From the NCBI GenBank assembly GCA_001599915.1, contig BCIG01000015.1, positions 310,001 through 374,000 of the forward strand: a stretch of DNA of 64,000 bases. The letters run 5' to 3'. Numbering within the stretch: the stretch's first letter is position 1; each line of letters starts with the position of its first letter. Under the pieces are notes generated by a model, which saw only the letters and a list, made by a program, of their open reading frames with translations, ran no database searches and had not been told where the DNA came from. This document shows, piece after piece, positions 22,955-33,958 of this stretch. A program made the translations under genes and the position numbers. This DNA comes from Symbiotaphrina buchneri (Eukaryota > Ascomycota > Symbiotaphrinales > Symbiotaphrinaceae).

Positions 22955-25788
22955 TCATCTCATCCAGCTCCGGAGGTCGCCCGAGGAGTATTTCTTCATG
23001 AGACCTTCGCCCTTACTCTTGACCACGCTCGTCCAATCCTCCCATTCCTTGGCGATTTCCATGAGCACAGAGCCCATGACCGCTGCACTGGCCATCAATC
23101 CGTGGCCCTCGCCCTCCAATACCCGAACCTCGCAACGCCGCATTGTATTGCCCAGCCATTGGACGTTTTCGAGTGGCACGCGGCTGTCTTTCGTGCCGTG
23201 ATGAATGACAACCGCACGGTTGATGTCGACATACCTGAACCCGATGGTCTGCCCCCGCTCTAGACAAACGAGGAGGTCTACTGCTGGATTAGCGTTCGTA
23301 GTCGCCATGTCCCATATGGCGTGCGTCAGACGGTCGTCGTACAGAGCCTGACGCTCCTTTTCTGCTAGCTCAGCTGCTGCAGCGGCATGGAGATTGGATT
23401 CGTTGCGGGTACTGCATGTGGCGCCGGGCGCTTGAGAGGTGATCGAAGCATGCTTCAGATGATGGTCTCCAAGTTTCGGGGGGAGAGAATGGCGGGCGGG
23501 CAAATCGAAGCCAGCGAACTCCTTGCCTGGACCAGTACTCCTTCGTTTCAGGCGCCGTGGAGATTTTGGGACACTCCGAGTAATACTGGCACTGGTGGCA
23601 CTCATGAAAGAAGAATTCGCTGCTCTGAGGAATGGCGTGGGCAGAGCCCGCAGAATTCGCTGAGATGTGGGGAGCGCCCCTGCTGGGGGCAGATGCTGGT
23701 GAGAGCCTATGACGGACATCTGGGAAGGAGGTATCCAAGGTGCGAGAAGATGGATGCGCCCGCGAATGTGTTGCGGCATTCGAAGAGCGGTAGCCAGGGC
23801 GTAAATGGCTCCTGCTGAGTGGGCAAGCATAGAGAACTTGCTGATCTTGAGATGCGAGCAAATCAGGTACACATCCTCTGCGGATAATGTCAGTGCCCGC
23901 TTCATCCCACTCAGTCTTAGGAATGACTTACCCGGCCAGTTCAGGGGTGTCCCTGTTCCAGGCGCATAGGGTTCGCTCTCCCCCACACCCGGCCTATCAG
24001 GAGTGATGAGCCTCAATCTCAATGTCCTAGCTAGCTCGTCATAGAAGGCAGTGATGTATCTGGTCAACCCCATTCCGACGCAACAGAATATGGCGTAACC
24101 CTCGGGGTCGCCTACCTCGGAGAAGGATATGATACGTCCCGTAGCCGGGTTCTTGATCTTCTGTGACAGCCTTGGGGAATTCAAATATCGATCCACCGAG
24201 TCATCGACTGAATCAGAAGTGGATGGACGATCCTCGGTGTTCAGGGCCTGTGTTGGAGCTGAATGTTCGCCCGCGGCAGTTGCCAAAGGATTCGAGCTTC
24301 GCTGGGCGCTCTTTCCATAGAGCACGTCCTTTGCATTCACTGGCTTTTCAGTATATGAGTTTGCCCTTGAAAGCGGTGCAGATACCGATTGACGGCTAGC
24401 TGTTATGGATTCGCCAGATAAGCCTGGTTGTGTTCGACCGCTCTTTGCAGGGTTTTGCTGGATCGTCGTTGAACGAAGAGGTAATAGCCCTTCTGGCTTT
24501 CCAGAAAGCGAGTGCTCGGCTTTTGTAGAAAGGGCAGCCATGGTGTTTGACGATGCAGCACTAAGCTCTCGGAGAGAACGTCTGTTTGTCAATACTGGCG
24601 AGCTGAGTGTCTCCCGCGGAGGCCGAGTCGGCTCGGGATTAGATATAACGCGATCCCTCTCCCTCTCCATTTTACGGATCTTCAGTTCACGTATCCTTCT
24701 CGCCACCGGGTCCTCAGGTTCCTCGGTATCAGGTGCAGGGACTTTCTGCCTATGCTCCCCTCCTCGTCCCGCCTCTTCATAGACTCGCCACGGCTCTGTC
24801 TATGGCTCCGTCTCTTCTTATCGAAGGAAGACCCGGCCTTAGGCAATGAGGAATTCCGTTCTGGTATCAGCGTGCTGCTTCCCGCAACAGTTGGACTAAC
24901 GAAGTTTCCCCGCTCTATACCGGTAGCTTCAGCTGGATTAGCTGTGCTCCTACTACGGGGGTGAACATCATCCGCATCGCTTGAGTCTGGCGAAGTCGTT
25001 GTCTCTTCTTTTATAGCAGTCTCTGCCATCGGCGGCACGATGATGATCTGCGAGCCATTCCTCTTGTAATCCACGCCTTCCACGCCCAAACCATTCGCAT
25101 CTGGAGCATTCACTCCCTGTACAATCCGTTTACGCTCGGCTTCCTTCTCACGGAGCCTCTCCTTTGAACTCATATACATGAGGCCTTTGTGTTTGCGACC
25201 GCCTTTCCAGCTCACGCTGCCCGTGGAAATGGAGCTCGAGGTTGAGGACCTACGTAAGGGAAGGTCTGTTTCAGCAGGGCTGATGTTGCCGGATTGCTCC
25301 TTGTCTCTTGGGTGACCATTAGGAGTTCCTGCAAAGCTGCTCTTCCAAAATTGCTTGAGAGCTGTCGCCTTGTCCACCGCTGAGGCCTGACCGGCAGTAA
25401 GGGGCGAGAATCCTGATGGAGGCCGCGAGGTGCGTATGACAGGCGGGATAGCTGCATCGTCTGGATGAAGCAAATCGTCGTATTCGCTTCTGAGATCTGA
25501 AGAATGGAAAGAGGTCTGCGCTGAGTTCGGTGATGACGGAGTAGAACGGCTGGTCGTGATTGCGGGCAGGCTGTCGAAATGTTGAGCGGCGGGCGACGAG
25601 ATTGCGGATAACGTCGTGATGAGCGAAGAGATGACCTCGGGCGAAGCTGGTTTGATACTGACATCATTGGACGAATGGAGCCTCGTCTTCGAAGATGGAG
25701 GAGGTAAGGAAGACCTGCGCCTCCGATGGCGTTCGGTTCGATTGGAAGTCCGCGGTGGTACGACGGGTGTCCTCTCTACACGCTCCAT
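22955..25788 (-). CDS. alpha/beta hydrolase-fold protein with long disordered N-terminal half
   Basis: Exons by eye: 25788-24901, 24799-23932, 23877-22955, about 892 residues. The first ~480 residues are Ser/Arg/Pro-rich and disordered, with a charged helical patch (SKERLREKEAERKR; RRIRELKIRKMERERDR). The C-terminal part is an alpha/beta hydrolase: FCCVGMGLTRY, TPDRPGVGESE, nucleophile elbow SMLAHSAGAIYALA (Ser between His and Ala), the acid region HHGTKDSRVPLENVQWL, and the catalytic-His region LEGEGHGLM. The substrate is unknown. The first two exons are in different frames; a 101-nt GT-AG intron (24900-24800, donor GTTAGT, acceptor CCATAG) reconciles them exactly, but the stretch removed also looks codon-like, so a one-base sequence error is the alternative. 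The ATG at 25788 was preferred over an upstream TTG. Confidence 0.8.
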
Positions 25789-26813
25789 GGCGAGGAGATG
25801 GCAATGGTGCAAGCGCGCGATAGAGGCATAGGCAATGACAAAAGAAGATAGGTATCAGAAGCTTTACCGAGAGAGCATCTTCAAGGCTATCGTCGCGGAC
25901 CACAATGACTGTCAAAGCGGAGATACTGCACGGTGACCGACCGGGGTGGAAATTTGAGATTCAGGGGCTAGCGGCCTGGTGCAGAGCACGCTGAAGGCCC
26001 AAGCTCCTTGAGAGAAACCGCCAATCAAGGACCCCAACGCCCCACAATGATGAAGTACCAGTACCCACTCCCCGCACAGTAAGTGACGGTGAGGTAAGTA
26101 CGAATACTCCATACCGAACTCGCCAAGGAAGGCAAGATATGGAGTACGAATAGGTAGCTGCACTCAGATTGTTTGTATGAGAGTATGATACCTAAGGTAC
26201 TATACAGCGCCTCTGCAGTGGAGAGATAAACTGAAATCAGGACTCAATTAAGGCAGAATAAATCGGTGTTTATACAATGTTCATACATGCTCCTTTAACT
26301 TCGCTGTCAACCTGCCAGGAGCAATACAAGAGGGAATGGCGTGTCGGGCCCAGGATCGCCGACTCAGACTGCCAGGCTGATGGCGGACAGCTTCTTCAGT
26401 GATTGACACTTTCGTACTTGACAAAACGCTACCAAGAGAGAATACATGATTTGATGTGTCTACGGGCATAAATTTATGACTGTCTAGCCGTTCGCACAGC
26501 ATTAAGAGGTGCCCTGGTCTTCCCCCGACAGGTTTCCTTCAGAAAGAGGATTCGTTAGGAGAGGGAGGTACGTCATCTCCTTCGGACGCGCACAGACACG
26601 AGCAGCACTGAAATGCTTCCCCCAGCCTCGCCCAAACTATCACTGTACTTCGTACACTCGTCCCTCATGTAAATCCAGCTTCTTCCCCTAATTTTCCTGC
26701 TTTGTACTTGTTGAAATGCGGCACGACTTCGCGCAACACTCCACTGCTTTCCGGTCGATCTATATACTATATCTCCAGGCTTGAGACGAAATCGCTCCTC
26801 GTGGACTTTCCCA
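25789..26813. other. divergent intergenic region
   Basis: About 1 kb between the divergent starts of the hydrolase gene (-) and the hydroxylase-like gene (+). It has short GGTAAGTAC and ATACCTAAGGTAC units near 26090-26200. No gene seen. Confidence 0.4.
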
Positions 26814-27900
26814 ATGGCCGACCTAACAAGCTATTTGGGGCCTACTCTTTCGAAGCTATCGTCCGGCATGGATACCCTGTTTTCAGTCCCTGTTCTCTCT
26901 TACTTCCTCGTCCCCTCATACTCGACCTCTCTCAACCTGCTCTTCTTCTACATGACCTGGTCAACACTGGTCCTATCTCATGATCCTCTCAAAATTGAAG
27001 TAGGCGGGACGCTCGCGATTAGGCTGCTCTTCTTTGTCCTGCCCGCAACGGCCTCTCTGGTTTTCGACTGGCTCGTGCCGAGTCTAGCAGAGAATATGAA
27101 GCGGCAGGGCAGAGCCGGACTGCCTGCTCAAGGGAAACGAGAGTGGTGGAAAGTCACCGGGACGGCTCTCCTAAACCTCCTCTCGGGCGCGCTTCTTCAA
27201 GCAGCGATTGAGGTCCTGCTCACGCGTGTAATTGGAATAAGGAGTGCATTGAAAGTCAAGACAGCTCTCCCAGGACCGTGGCATATTGGTAAAGACATAT
27301 TGAGAGGCTTGTTGCTTCGCGAGGTATTACGCTCGTCACCCCAGCGAACCCGAAGAGCACTGTAAACTGACCAGTACGGACGGGTTGCAGATACTACAAT
27401 ACTATATTCATCGTTATGTTCTGCACTCTTCTACTTCACCTTCGGCCTGGCATCGGAGCTGGCAACATGCCATTACCGCCCCGTATTCTTTCGTCGCGCA
27501 CTATGATCAGCCTCTTGTATGGATTCTACGCTGCTGGATTCCAACTTATCTGCCCGCAGTACTCTTCCGATTCCATCTTCTAACATATTTCATGATCATG
27601 ATCATGGTTAGTTTGGAAGAATCGAGCGCCTATTCAGGATATACAACGCTCCCCTCCATTTTACTGAACGGAGTGGCACGAAGAACAGACCTACACTTGA
27701 AAAGCAGGGGCAAGGGTAATCTTGGTGCCTGGGGCATATTGGACTGGTTGCATGGGTCAAGTATCGGAGCTGATGTTGCTGATGATATCAACCAAGAGCT
27801 GGACAAACACGATGTGCAAGGAAAAGCGCAACATGCGATAGACAAAGGAAAGGAAGGTATAAAGACAAGGAAGAAGTCATCGAAGTCGAGGTCACCCTAA
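26814..27900 (+). CDS. fatty-acid hydroxylase superfamily membrane protein
   Basis: Two exons, 26814-27323 and 27391-27900, about 339 residues. Several membrane segments are visible (LSYFLVPSYSTSLNLLFFYM; LAIRLLFFVLPATASLVF; LLNLLSGALLQAAIEVLL; LLTYFMIMIMV). Two His motifs of the di-iron hydroxylase/desaturase superfamily stand out: YIHRYVLH just after the splice and WHRSWQH, followed by AHYDQPL. In the classical family a third motif HxxHH precedes a WDxLxGT box. Here the box is present as GAWGILDWLHGSS, but the His cluster before it reads RRTDLHL, with fewer histidines than usual. The family includes sterol C5-desaturase, C4-methyl oxidase and sphingolipid hydroxylase, all in the ER membrane; the substrate here is not predictable. 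The C terminus is lysine-rich. Confidence 0.8.
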
Positions 27901-28005
27901 GCCGGTTCTCACCCCGCATGGACATTCTTCGGCAAGGTAGTCGGCGGGATTAGCCCGTCCGAACAAACATATTCACAGAAGTAGACACTATGCACTTGGT
28001 GAAGG

Positions 28006-28011
28006 AATAAA
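28006..28011 (+). terminator. AATAAA polyadenylation signal
   Basis: A perfect AATAAA lies about 106 bases after the stop codon of the hydroxylase-like gene. A small palindrome, TGTGATTTTTTAATCACA, follows at about 28021-28038. Confidence 0.45.
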
Positions 28012-28159
28012 GTATTCCATTTGTGATTTTTTAATCACATAGCTGTGATACAGTGCTTGAGAACTTGGTCACAACCCGCCATCAGCAAACCATTCCGAAA
28101 TCCAGATACCATATGCCTTCTGCAAAGTGTCTCGTCTCCCATATCCTCACATCAGCCAT

Positions 28160-28967
28160 CTACCACTTCATCTCATGCGGCTTGTCGCCCCTACGGAGGC
28201 TGAAAGTCGAACCGAGGTAGTTGATGAGGAATGGCTCCTTCTTGATAGCCGGCAAGAGGGACTTGTCCACGGCTCTCTGGTCTTCAGCACGTGTCGAAGA
28301 AGGCTTCTTCTTCTGCAAAAGAGAATGATTAGCTAACCATGTGAAGAATAAGATCTCAGGCCATTAAACGCACCTCAGGCTTCTCGCTCTGGAAGAAGGC
28401 TTCGGCACCCTTCTTCTCCTGCGCCTTGTCTCTGGTGAAATAGTCGGCCTTTGAGACCTTCTCCACGGTAGCCGCGTCCACACCACTGATGTCGACCTTG
28501 GCGCTGGTTGCGATCACGTATCTGGCGTTCACCCTCCGGAGCGGTACACCGTTCACCTTGAAGGGACCAGTCACAAGAAGCACGCCCTGCGACAGATGCT
28601 TGAGGAGAATGACACGCTTCCCACGGAAACGGCCAGCCAACAGGATCAGGACCGTGCCAGGTTGAAGAGACGATCGAACTTTTGTCGGTCGGACAGACTT
28701 GCGAGCCTACATATGCCTAGTTAGCTTTTCTATTCTTCGACGTTTCGATACCACACGACGTCGTATAGCATGTCCACCGCCCTTGGGGAGATGTGTTTGC
28801 AAGTATTGCTGATATCCAGCAATGCCTTCTTGAATTGGGTCGAGGGCTGCGCATACCTTCCGGGGTTGTTGTTCCTCCTCAACTGGGTACCACTTCTTCG
28901 CCCGTTCGGATGCAGATGGCACCAGCCGCTCTCCCTTTCCGAACTTCTTGGTCGTTGAGTCCGACAT
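28160..28967 (-). CDS. rpl6: 60S ribosomal protein L6 (eL6)
   Basis: Three exons, 28967-28857, 28706-28374 and 28312-28160, about 198 residues, the expected size. Strong family blocks: [63 protein letters not shown], and the C-terminal [22 protein letters not shown]. It is a structural protein of the large ribosomal subunit. The first intron is about 150 nt, long for this window; no box C/D or H/ACA snoRNA was recognised in it. The gene is divergent from RPN13 with about 560 bases between the start codons. Confidence 0.97.
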
Positions 28968-29528
28968 GGCGACGAAATGTGTTGTTGATGATCGGGATTG
29001 AACGGCCGGCTTCTCGTTGCCTTCGTCGAGATGTAGCACCCTGGCGAGTAAGCGAGTGTTTCGTGCGGATTCGGCTCTAAGGGTAAGCCCTATATGACTA
29101 TGCCAAAATTAGGGCAGCGCCTGGCTAGGGTCCAGTACCTAAGTCACTTTGTACTCCAGTATTCTGTAAGGCAAGGGCAAGATTACCTAAGGAAGTTCCC
29201 GTTAAAGCTAGCCATTTTAGTCACAAGGAGGCAAAGGCATCATGTTATCAGACCTGTACCGGTAAGGCAAGGTCAGGTACGTTACGACGTAAGGTACCTA
29301 GGTACACACAGCTCTCTGTTCAGTAAGGTAGTGTCTGGGGAACCTTCAAGATCCCTGGGACTAAACGACGACTGACTGTTTGCCCAACCTCACGCACGAA
29401 CTTTACAGCGACATCCTGAACCTTTCTTCATTGTGTCGACTAGGTGCTCGACGCGCTCACATCTTCTATTTCTCGGCCACGCCGAAGTCCTGTTGCCAGT
29501 CGAGTGCGAACATCCAGTAACAGGTACG
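28968..29528. promoter_or_regulatory. divergent promoter region eL6 / RPN13
   Basis: Shared upstream region of a ribosomal protein gene (-) and a proteasome ubiquitin receptor gene (+). It contains a CCTAAGGTA/GGTACC tract near 29261-29306. No single regulatory site is claimed. Confidence 0.5.
29261..29306. repeat. CCTAAGGTA/GGTACC-type tract
   Basis: Run of GGTAAGG, GGTCAGGTACGTTACG and GTAAGGTACCTAGGTAC units between the divergent eL6 and RPN13 starts. Same family as the tract at 11999. Confidence 0.6.
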
Positions 29529-31132
29529 ATGTCAATACAGCCGATAATCACCTTCAAGGCAGGTTTGTGTGAACTCGATGTATGCTCCCTCCTGGCTTCC
29601 GCTTTGCTTGTCCAAACATTATTTGGAACTTTGTTGGCCCCACAACTTTCTAACTGACGTCCCCCATAGACTAGCACTACACCGCCGAAAGTTAAGCCCA
29701 AGTCGACACCTGGCTTCATATACCTTTATTCTGAGGATGGTACGACGAGGAATCTTAGCCTAGTAGCATACTTACTAACTCTTCCTCAGACCTCGTGCAT
29801 TTCTGCTGGCGTCCTCGGTCCGCTCCCCTAGATGAACCGGAGCTTGATCTGGTCATGGTACCTGGAGACGGCCGATTCCAGCCGTATGCATACAAATCCG
29901 AAGGCGATGCAGACCACAAGGGGCCTACCAATGGGCGGATATACATACTCAAATTTTCTTCCAGTTCCTTGAGACACCTTTTCTGGCTTCAATCGAAGAG
30001 TCAACATCCTCGAGGAGATCCAAGCTGGTTTAGTCCCAGGGATCTAAAGCTCGGACAGATAGTCGATCAGCTGTTGCTTGGAGAAGATGTTGACGTTGCA
30101 AATGAGATCGCAAACATTCAAGATAATGACCCGGACGACGAGGATGGCGATGAGCCCATGGAGGATGTTGAGGGCACCCACCATGAACATGATCATCATC
30201 GTGGCGGTAGTGGCGGCGCTGGCCCAGATGCTACTGGCGGGGATATAAGAGAGGAAGGCGAGGAGGCCAGGGAGGGTGGAGCAGATGGGGCGAGAGCGTA
30301 GGTCGAGACTCTACTTGCCACTGTCGCTGTCATGGTACCATTTTCGGCCGTATCTGTCCCATCCACCGTCAAGCACCTTTGCAAAACCCTTTCTTCTTGG
30401 AGCCGCATCACTGTCAAGATGGCCCGGCAGCAGATTTGTATGTTCTCAAGTTCGTACCTCTTGTAACGAGTCTACCCAATGTGACTATCATTTTCCGCCT
30501 TTTTCTCAAGCGTCTCCATTTCCTGTCATGCAACCTCGTCAGATCTACTTTATATGAACGCTGACTCCTGCGTATCTAGTGCCGCTGTCTCCTCCAATGA
30601 CCCTTCTTCTATCGTGCAGAACTTTCTGAACTCTCTCAAAGGCGGCCATGGACCCGGTTCTCAGCAGCAAGATGCAAGTGCGCAATCATTCACCGCACTT
30701 CCTGACCTGCTCTCGCCAGCCACAACCATCCCAGTAATTGAGGCATCGGATCCGAGCTGGGTCAACACGCTACTTTCGAATCTACCGCCTACTCTGCCTC
30801 TTATGGCTCAGGAAGTTGACGACCTCTCGTCCATCGATCCTACGTCCGAGGCGGCCCAGGCAGCAATTGAGGCGCTGAGCCTGGAACAAAAGAAAGATAT
30901 TTTACGGCGGGTCCTAAGATCGCCCCAATTCACACAAAGCTTGGGCAGCCTGACGGTGGCTTTGCGGGATGGCGGTCTGCCCAGCGTGAGCGAGGCTTTG
31001 CACGTCAAAGTCGACAATGGAGGTTTTCTAACTGGAGGAGGCATCCCACTTGGTGGCGGACAAGCTGTAGAGGCCTTTGTGGCAGGCATTAGAAGGACAG
31101 TGGAAGAGGAAGACAGGGGTCGGAGTGCATAG
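29529..31132 (+). CDS. rpn13: RPN13/ADRM1, proteasomal ubiquitin receptor
   Basis: Four exons, 29529-29579, 29670-29739, 29790-30297 and 30580-31132, about 393 residues, all in phase. The N-terminal PRU (pleckstrin-like) domain is clear: SIQPIITFKAGLCEL, PGFIYLYSEDDLVHFCW, PELDLVMVPGD, GRIYILKFSSSSLRHLFWLQS. An acidic, Gly/His-rich linker follows, then the C-terminal DEUBAD-type helical domain (LSLEQKKDILRRVLRSPQFTQSLGSLTVALRDGGL) and a Gly-rich end. In the known family the PRU binds Rpn2 and ubiquitin, and the DEUBAD recruits the deubiquitinase Uch37. The third intron is about 282 nt, unusually long here, and lies between the two domains. If it is retained, a stop follows at once, leaving a PRU-only protein. 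Confidence 0.92.
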
Positions 31133-31678
31133 GGCAAGCACAGTTGCATGGATGACATGAATAGGTAGAAATCCTATTCCCTTCCGAGACCATTAGATAT
31201 ACCTTAGACAAATGGTACCTTACGCATAAAGACAATTCAAGCACGTGCAAAGGGTCAGCTGAAGGCGCGGTAGTGGATCAGCTTTGGAGACGAAGCCGTG
31301 ACTGAAGTTCGATGTACCTAAGTACTCCTACAGATACCTTAAGTGAGGTACCTTAGGTAAGGTACCTTAGTAACCGTACCAGTATTCCTTGTTACCTTAT
31401 ACCGTACCGAACACTCGATACCCTTGCACGACGCGCTCGTCCCATCTGCCTTCATTTGTCTTCACAGGACACTCATCGGTTGGCTTCCATGACCGGTGGA
31501 TAATACCCAAGTGAGAGACATTGCCAACATCTTCTCAGCGTCAAGCTTGCCAAGAGGCATACGGAACCGTGATCGAAGCTTGGCCACTTGCGCTGGCACC
31601 TTGCGCGCAAAGACCGGCGCGGAAAAGCCGCCGCCTATGCGGAGAATGTTATAGCAAGACGACGGTCACTTCGCGATC
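31133..31678. other. intergenic, promoter side of SNF5
   Basis: Between RPN13 and SNF5, both on the plus strand. It carries the densest CCTAAGGTA-type tract of the window (separate entry). No coding frame is convincing. Confidence 0.45.
31313..31410. repeat. long CCTAAGGTA/GGTACC-type tract
   Basis: About 100 bases made of GTACCTAAGTAC, ATACCTTAAG, GAGGTACCTTAGGTAAGG, TACCTTAG and TTACCTTATACC units, strongly palindromic. Lies about 270 bases before the SNF5 start codon. Confidence 0.7.
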
Positions 31679-33625
31679 ATGGTACCTCCGCAGGCCTTCA
31701 AATCAACGCTGGCTCCGCGATTGCGGACTTACACAAATTCGCTGCTTAGTCCGGTCCTCCCTCCCGCTGCCAGTCAGACCGCGCCAACTTCGCGAACGAC
31801 CAAACGAGGGACTATCGCGGTGAACTATGCAGAAGACGGGTTTGATGACGAGGACTTCGAAGACAGCGAGGGCCCCCGGCGTCCCACGGGGCTAAGGAGC
31901 CTCAGAAGGGAAGACTCCTCTCAAGCAAAAGCAGCGCAAGCCGAGAAATTTGGCAAAGAACTTAGCGCGCCGGTCGATATGGTCGGTATCTATAGGAACT
32001 GGATGTCGGGATCCAGGTTGAGGATGTTTGGGTAAGAATGTTTGGAGAACCTATCTTTGAAGCACATGGCGTTGACTTTAAGTCTCAGTGGCACGGACAG
32101 CCGTATTCATCACATCCACGCACAAGATGCCCTCCCGCTGACTCTTATCCCAATCCGGATCGACCTGGATATCCCTGCATATCAGCCTGAAGCGCCTGTT
32201 CATCTCATGGATGAAAATGAACGTCATCTAGTAAACCCTGCGGATCCCCGGTTTCGGAGGCCAGATCCTCTTCCGCCGTATCGCCTGAAAGATTTTTTTC
32301 TTTGGAACCTTCATGAGGCACTCATTACCCCCGATCAGTTCGCCCTCACTATGGTCCAAGACCTCGATCTGCCCAATGCTACTGTGTTGGCAATGCAGAT
32401 CAGTAATCAGATTCGGACGCAGTTGGAGGAGTACGCGGGGGTTGCCTTGCATCCGCTCTTCCATTCCACCCAGTCGAATGTTAGTGGCCCAGGTATCAAA
32501 GCAACGCGCGGCGCGGCTTCAAGGGACGGCTCTGCAGCTCCCTTGAGATCTGGGACACAGACACCTCTTACGAATGGTGTTAACCAGGGGACTGCGCCTG
32601 CGTCATCCCCTCTCAAAAGGCAGGATGACGTGACTGCCTCTGCCAGCCTCTTCCCTCCCAGTCCTTCTGAGACCAACAACCCTGATGATACTTATCGGTG
32701 CATTGTCACTCTGAATATCAATCTCATGAACAAACTCTACACCGACAAATTTGAGTGGTCGCTGTTACACCCCCCTGGAACTGCCGAAAGATTCGCAAGA
32801 CAAACTTGCGCGGATCTTGGCCTCGGCGGCGAGTGGGTGCCGGCATTGACACATGCTATCTACGAGGCAGTTCTGCGTCTGAAGAAAGAAGCTTGTGAAA
32901 GTGGCGGCCTCATCGGCGGTAATGGCTATGGTGGTGAGATTGACAATTTAGCCCTCGAGGGACAAGAGGCAGGATGGAGGTATGACAATGAACATCTCGC
33001 CTATGAGTGGGAACCGAAGGTGGAAGAACTGTCAAAAGAAGAGATTGAGAAACGAGAAGGTGACCGGGAACGACAGCTTCGTAGACTGAGAAGAGAGACC
33101 GCCCGCTTTTCCTCAACTACCAATGTGGCTGCTGGCGGGGCCTCTCAAGTGGGTGGTTATTTTGATAACCCAGACTCATCGGAGACCCCGATGGGTAGAG
33201 GAGAACGGAGTAAGAAGAAGCGAAGGTTCCGCAGTCTTAGTCCATTGGCACGATCTGGAACTCCTGGAGGCAGAGGGACCCCCGATACGGGTGTGGCTGG
33301 ATATGGTGGTGGCGGTGGAACACTGGCAGACTGGTATGTGACCCTCATTTTCAGCTCTAGACAATCAGTTCGGCTAACAGTTGCATCAGGGAACGGCAGA
33401 CATGGAGGTGTTCGCATTGTCAGGTCTACGGTTCGGCGGTATGCGCTGTTAGGGACGGACCGAATGGCCCGAGGGTACGTTGACAGACCATATCTGCACT
33501 TATGGAGCTGACTTATGATGTAGACTCTGTGCAGTAATTGTGGGCTAGTGTATGAGAGAGATAAACGGCTTCCGCACTGGGCGAAAGATGTTCAAAAGGG
33601 CCATATTCCGCTTGGGGCACGCTAG
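31679..33625 (+). CDS. snf5: SNF5/SMARCB1 chromatin-remodelling subunit with C-terminal GATA finger
   Basis: Four exons, 31679-32031, 32083-33333, 33390-33474 and 33524-33625, about 596 residues. The SNF5 homology region holds LIPIRIDLDIPAYQPEAPVHL, DFFLWNLHEALITPDQFALT, then after a Ser/Pro linker RCIVTLNINLMNKLYTDKFEWSLL and FARQTCADLGLGGEWVPALTHAI. SNF5 proteins are core subunits of SWI/SNF and RSC remodellers; whether this is Snf5 or Sfh1 in function cannot be told here. After a charged helix and a Gly-rich stretch, the last exons encode a zinc finger WRCSHC...TLCSNCGLVYER with spacing C-X2-C-X20-C-X2-C (Cys 542, 545, 566, 569), of the GATA class, split by an intron. Such fusions occur, to my knowledge, in filamentous ascomycete Snf5 proteins. 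The junction of exons 1 and 2 is the least certain. Confidence 0.9.
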
Positions 33626-33958
33626 CAAGACATGAGTTGCTTTGATCTGTCCTCTGGCATTGGGACTTTCCACCACACTCTGACTGTGGATCAGGGTCGC
33701 GATGGAGCATATGGGACGGAGTTGAATCAACAGAACGGGAAATGGAGTTCATGGAATCGCATTCAGGGGACAATAACAGATATTGTACGATAGCTGATGC
33801 AACAGAGACTTCTAGTCTCCACAAGTCCTCAAGGACACCCTTACTGGACCAATGGTCTATTCAGCCTCCGATGTCTTGCTGCGTTTCTCGGGTGAGGTTT
33901 GGGGCGGTTCCTGTTGATTCTTCTGTCAGTCGCAATTTCCCTCAGATCATCAGCGCAA
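33626..33958. other. intergenic between convergent genes
   Basis: Between the 3' ends of SNF5 (+) and the small conserved gene (-). No coding or repeat signal seen. Confidence 0.35.

Noticed and set aside
28707-28856. Possible snoRNA in the 150-nt first intron of the eL6 gene
   Set aside because: I could not find a paired C box (RTGATGA) and D box (CTGA), nor an H/ACA pattern. The same holds for the first intron of the uL6 gene at 35508-35670.
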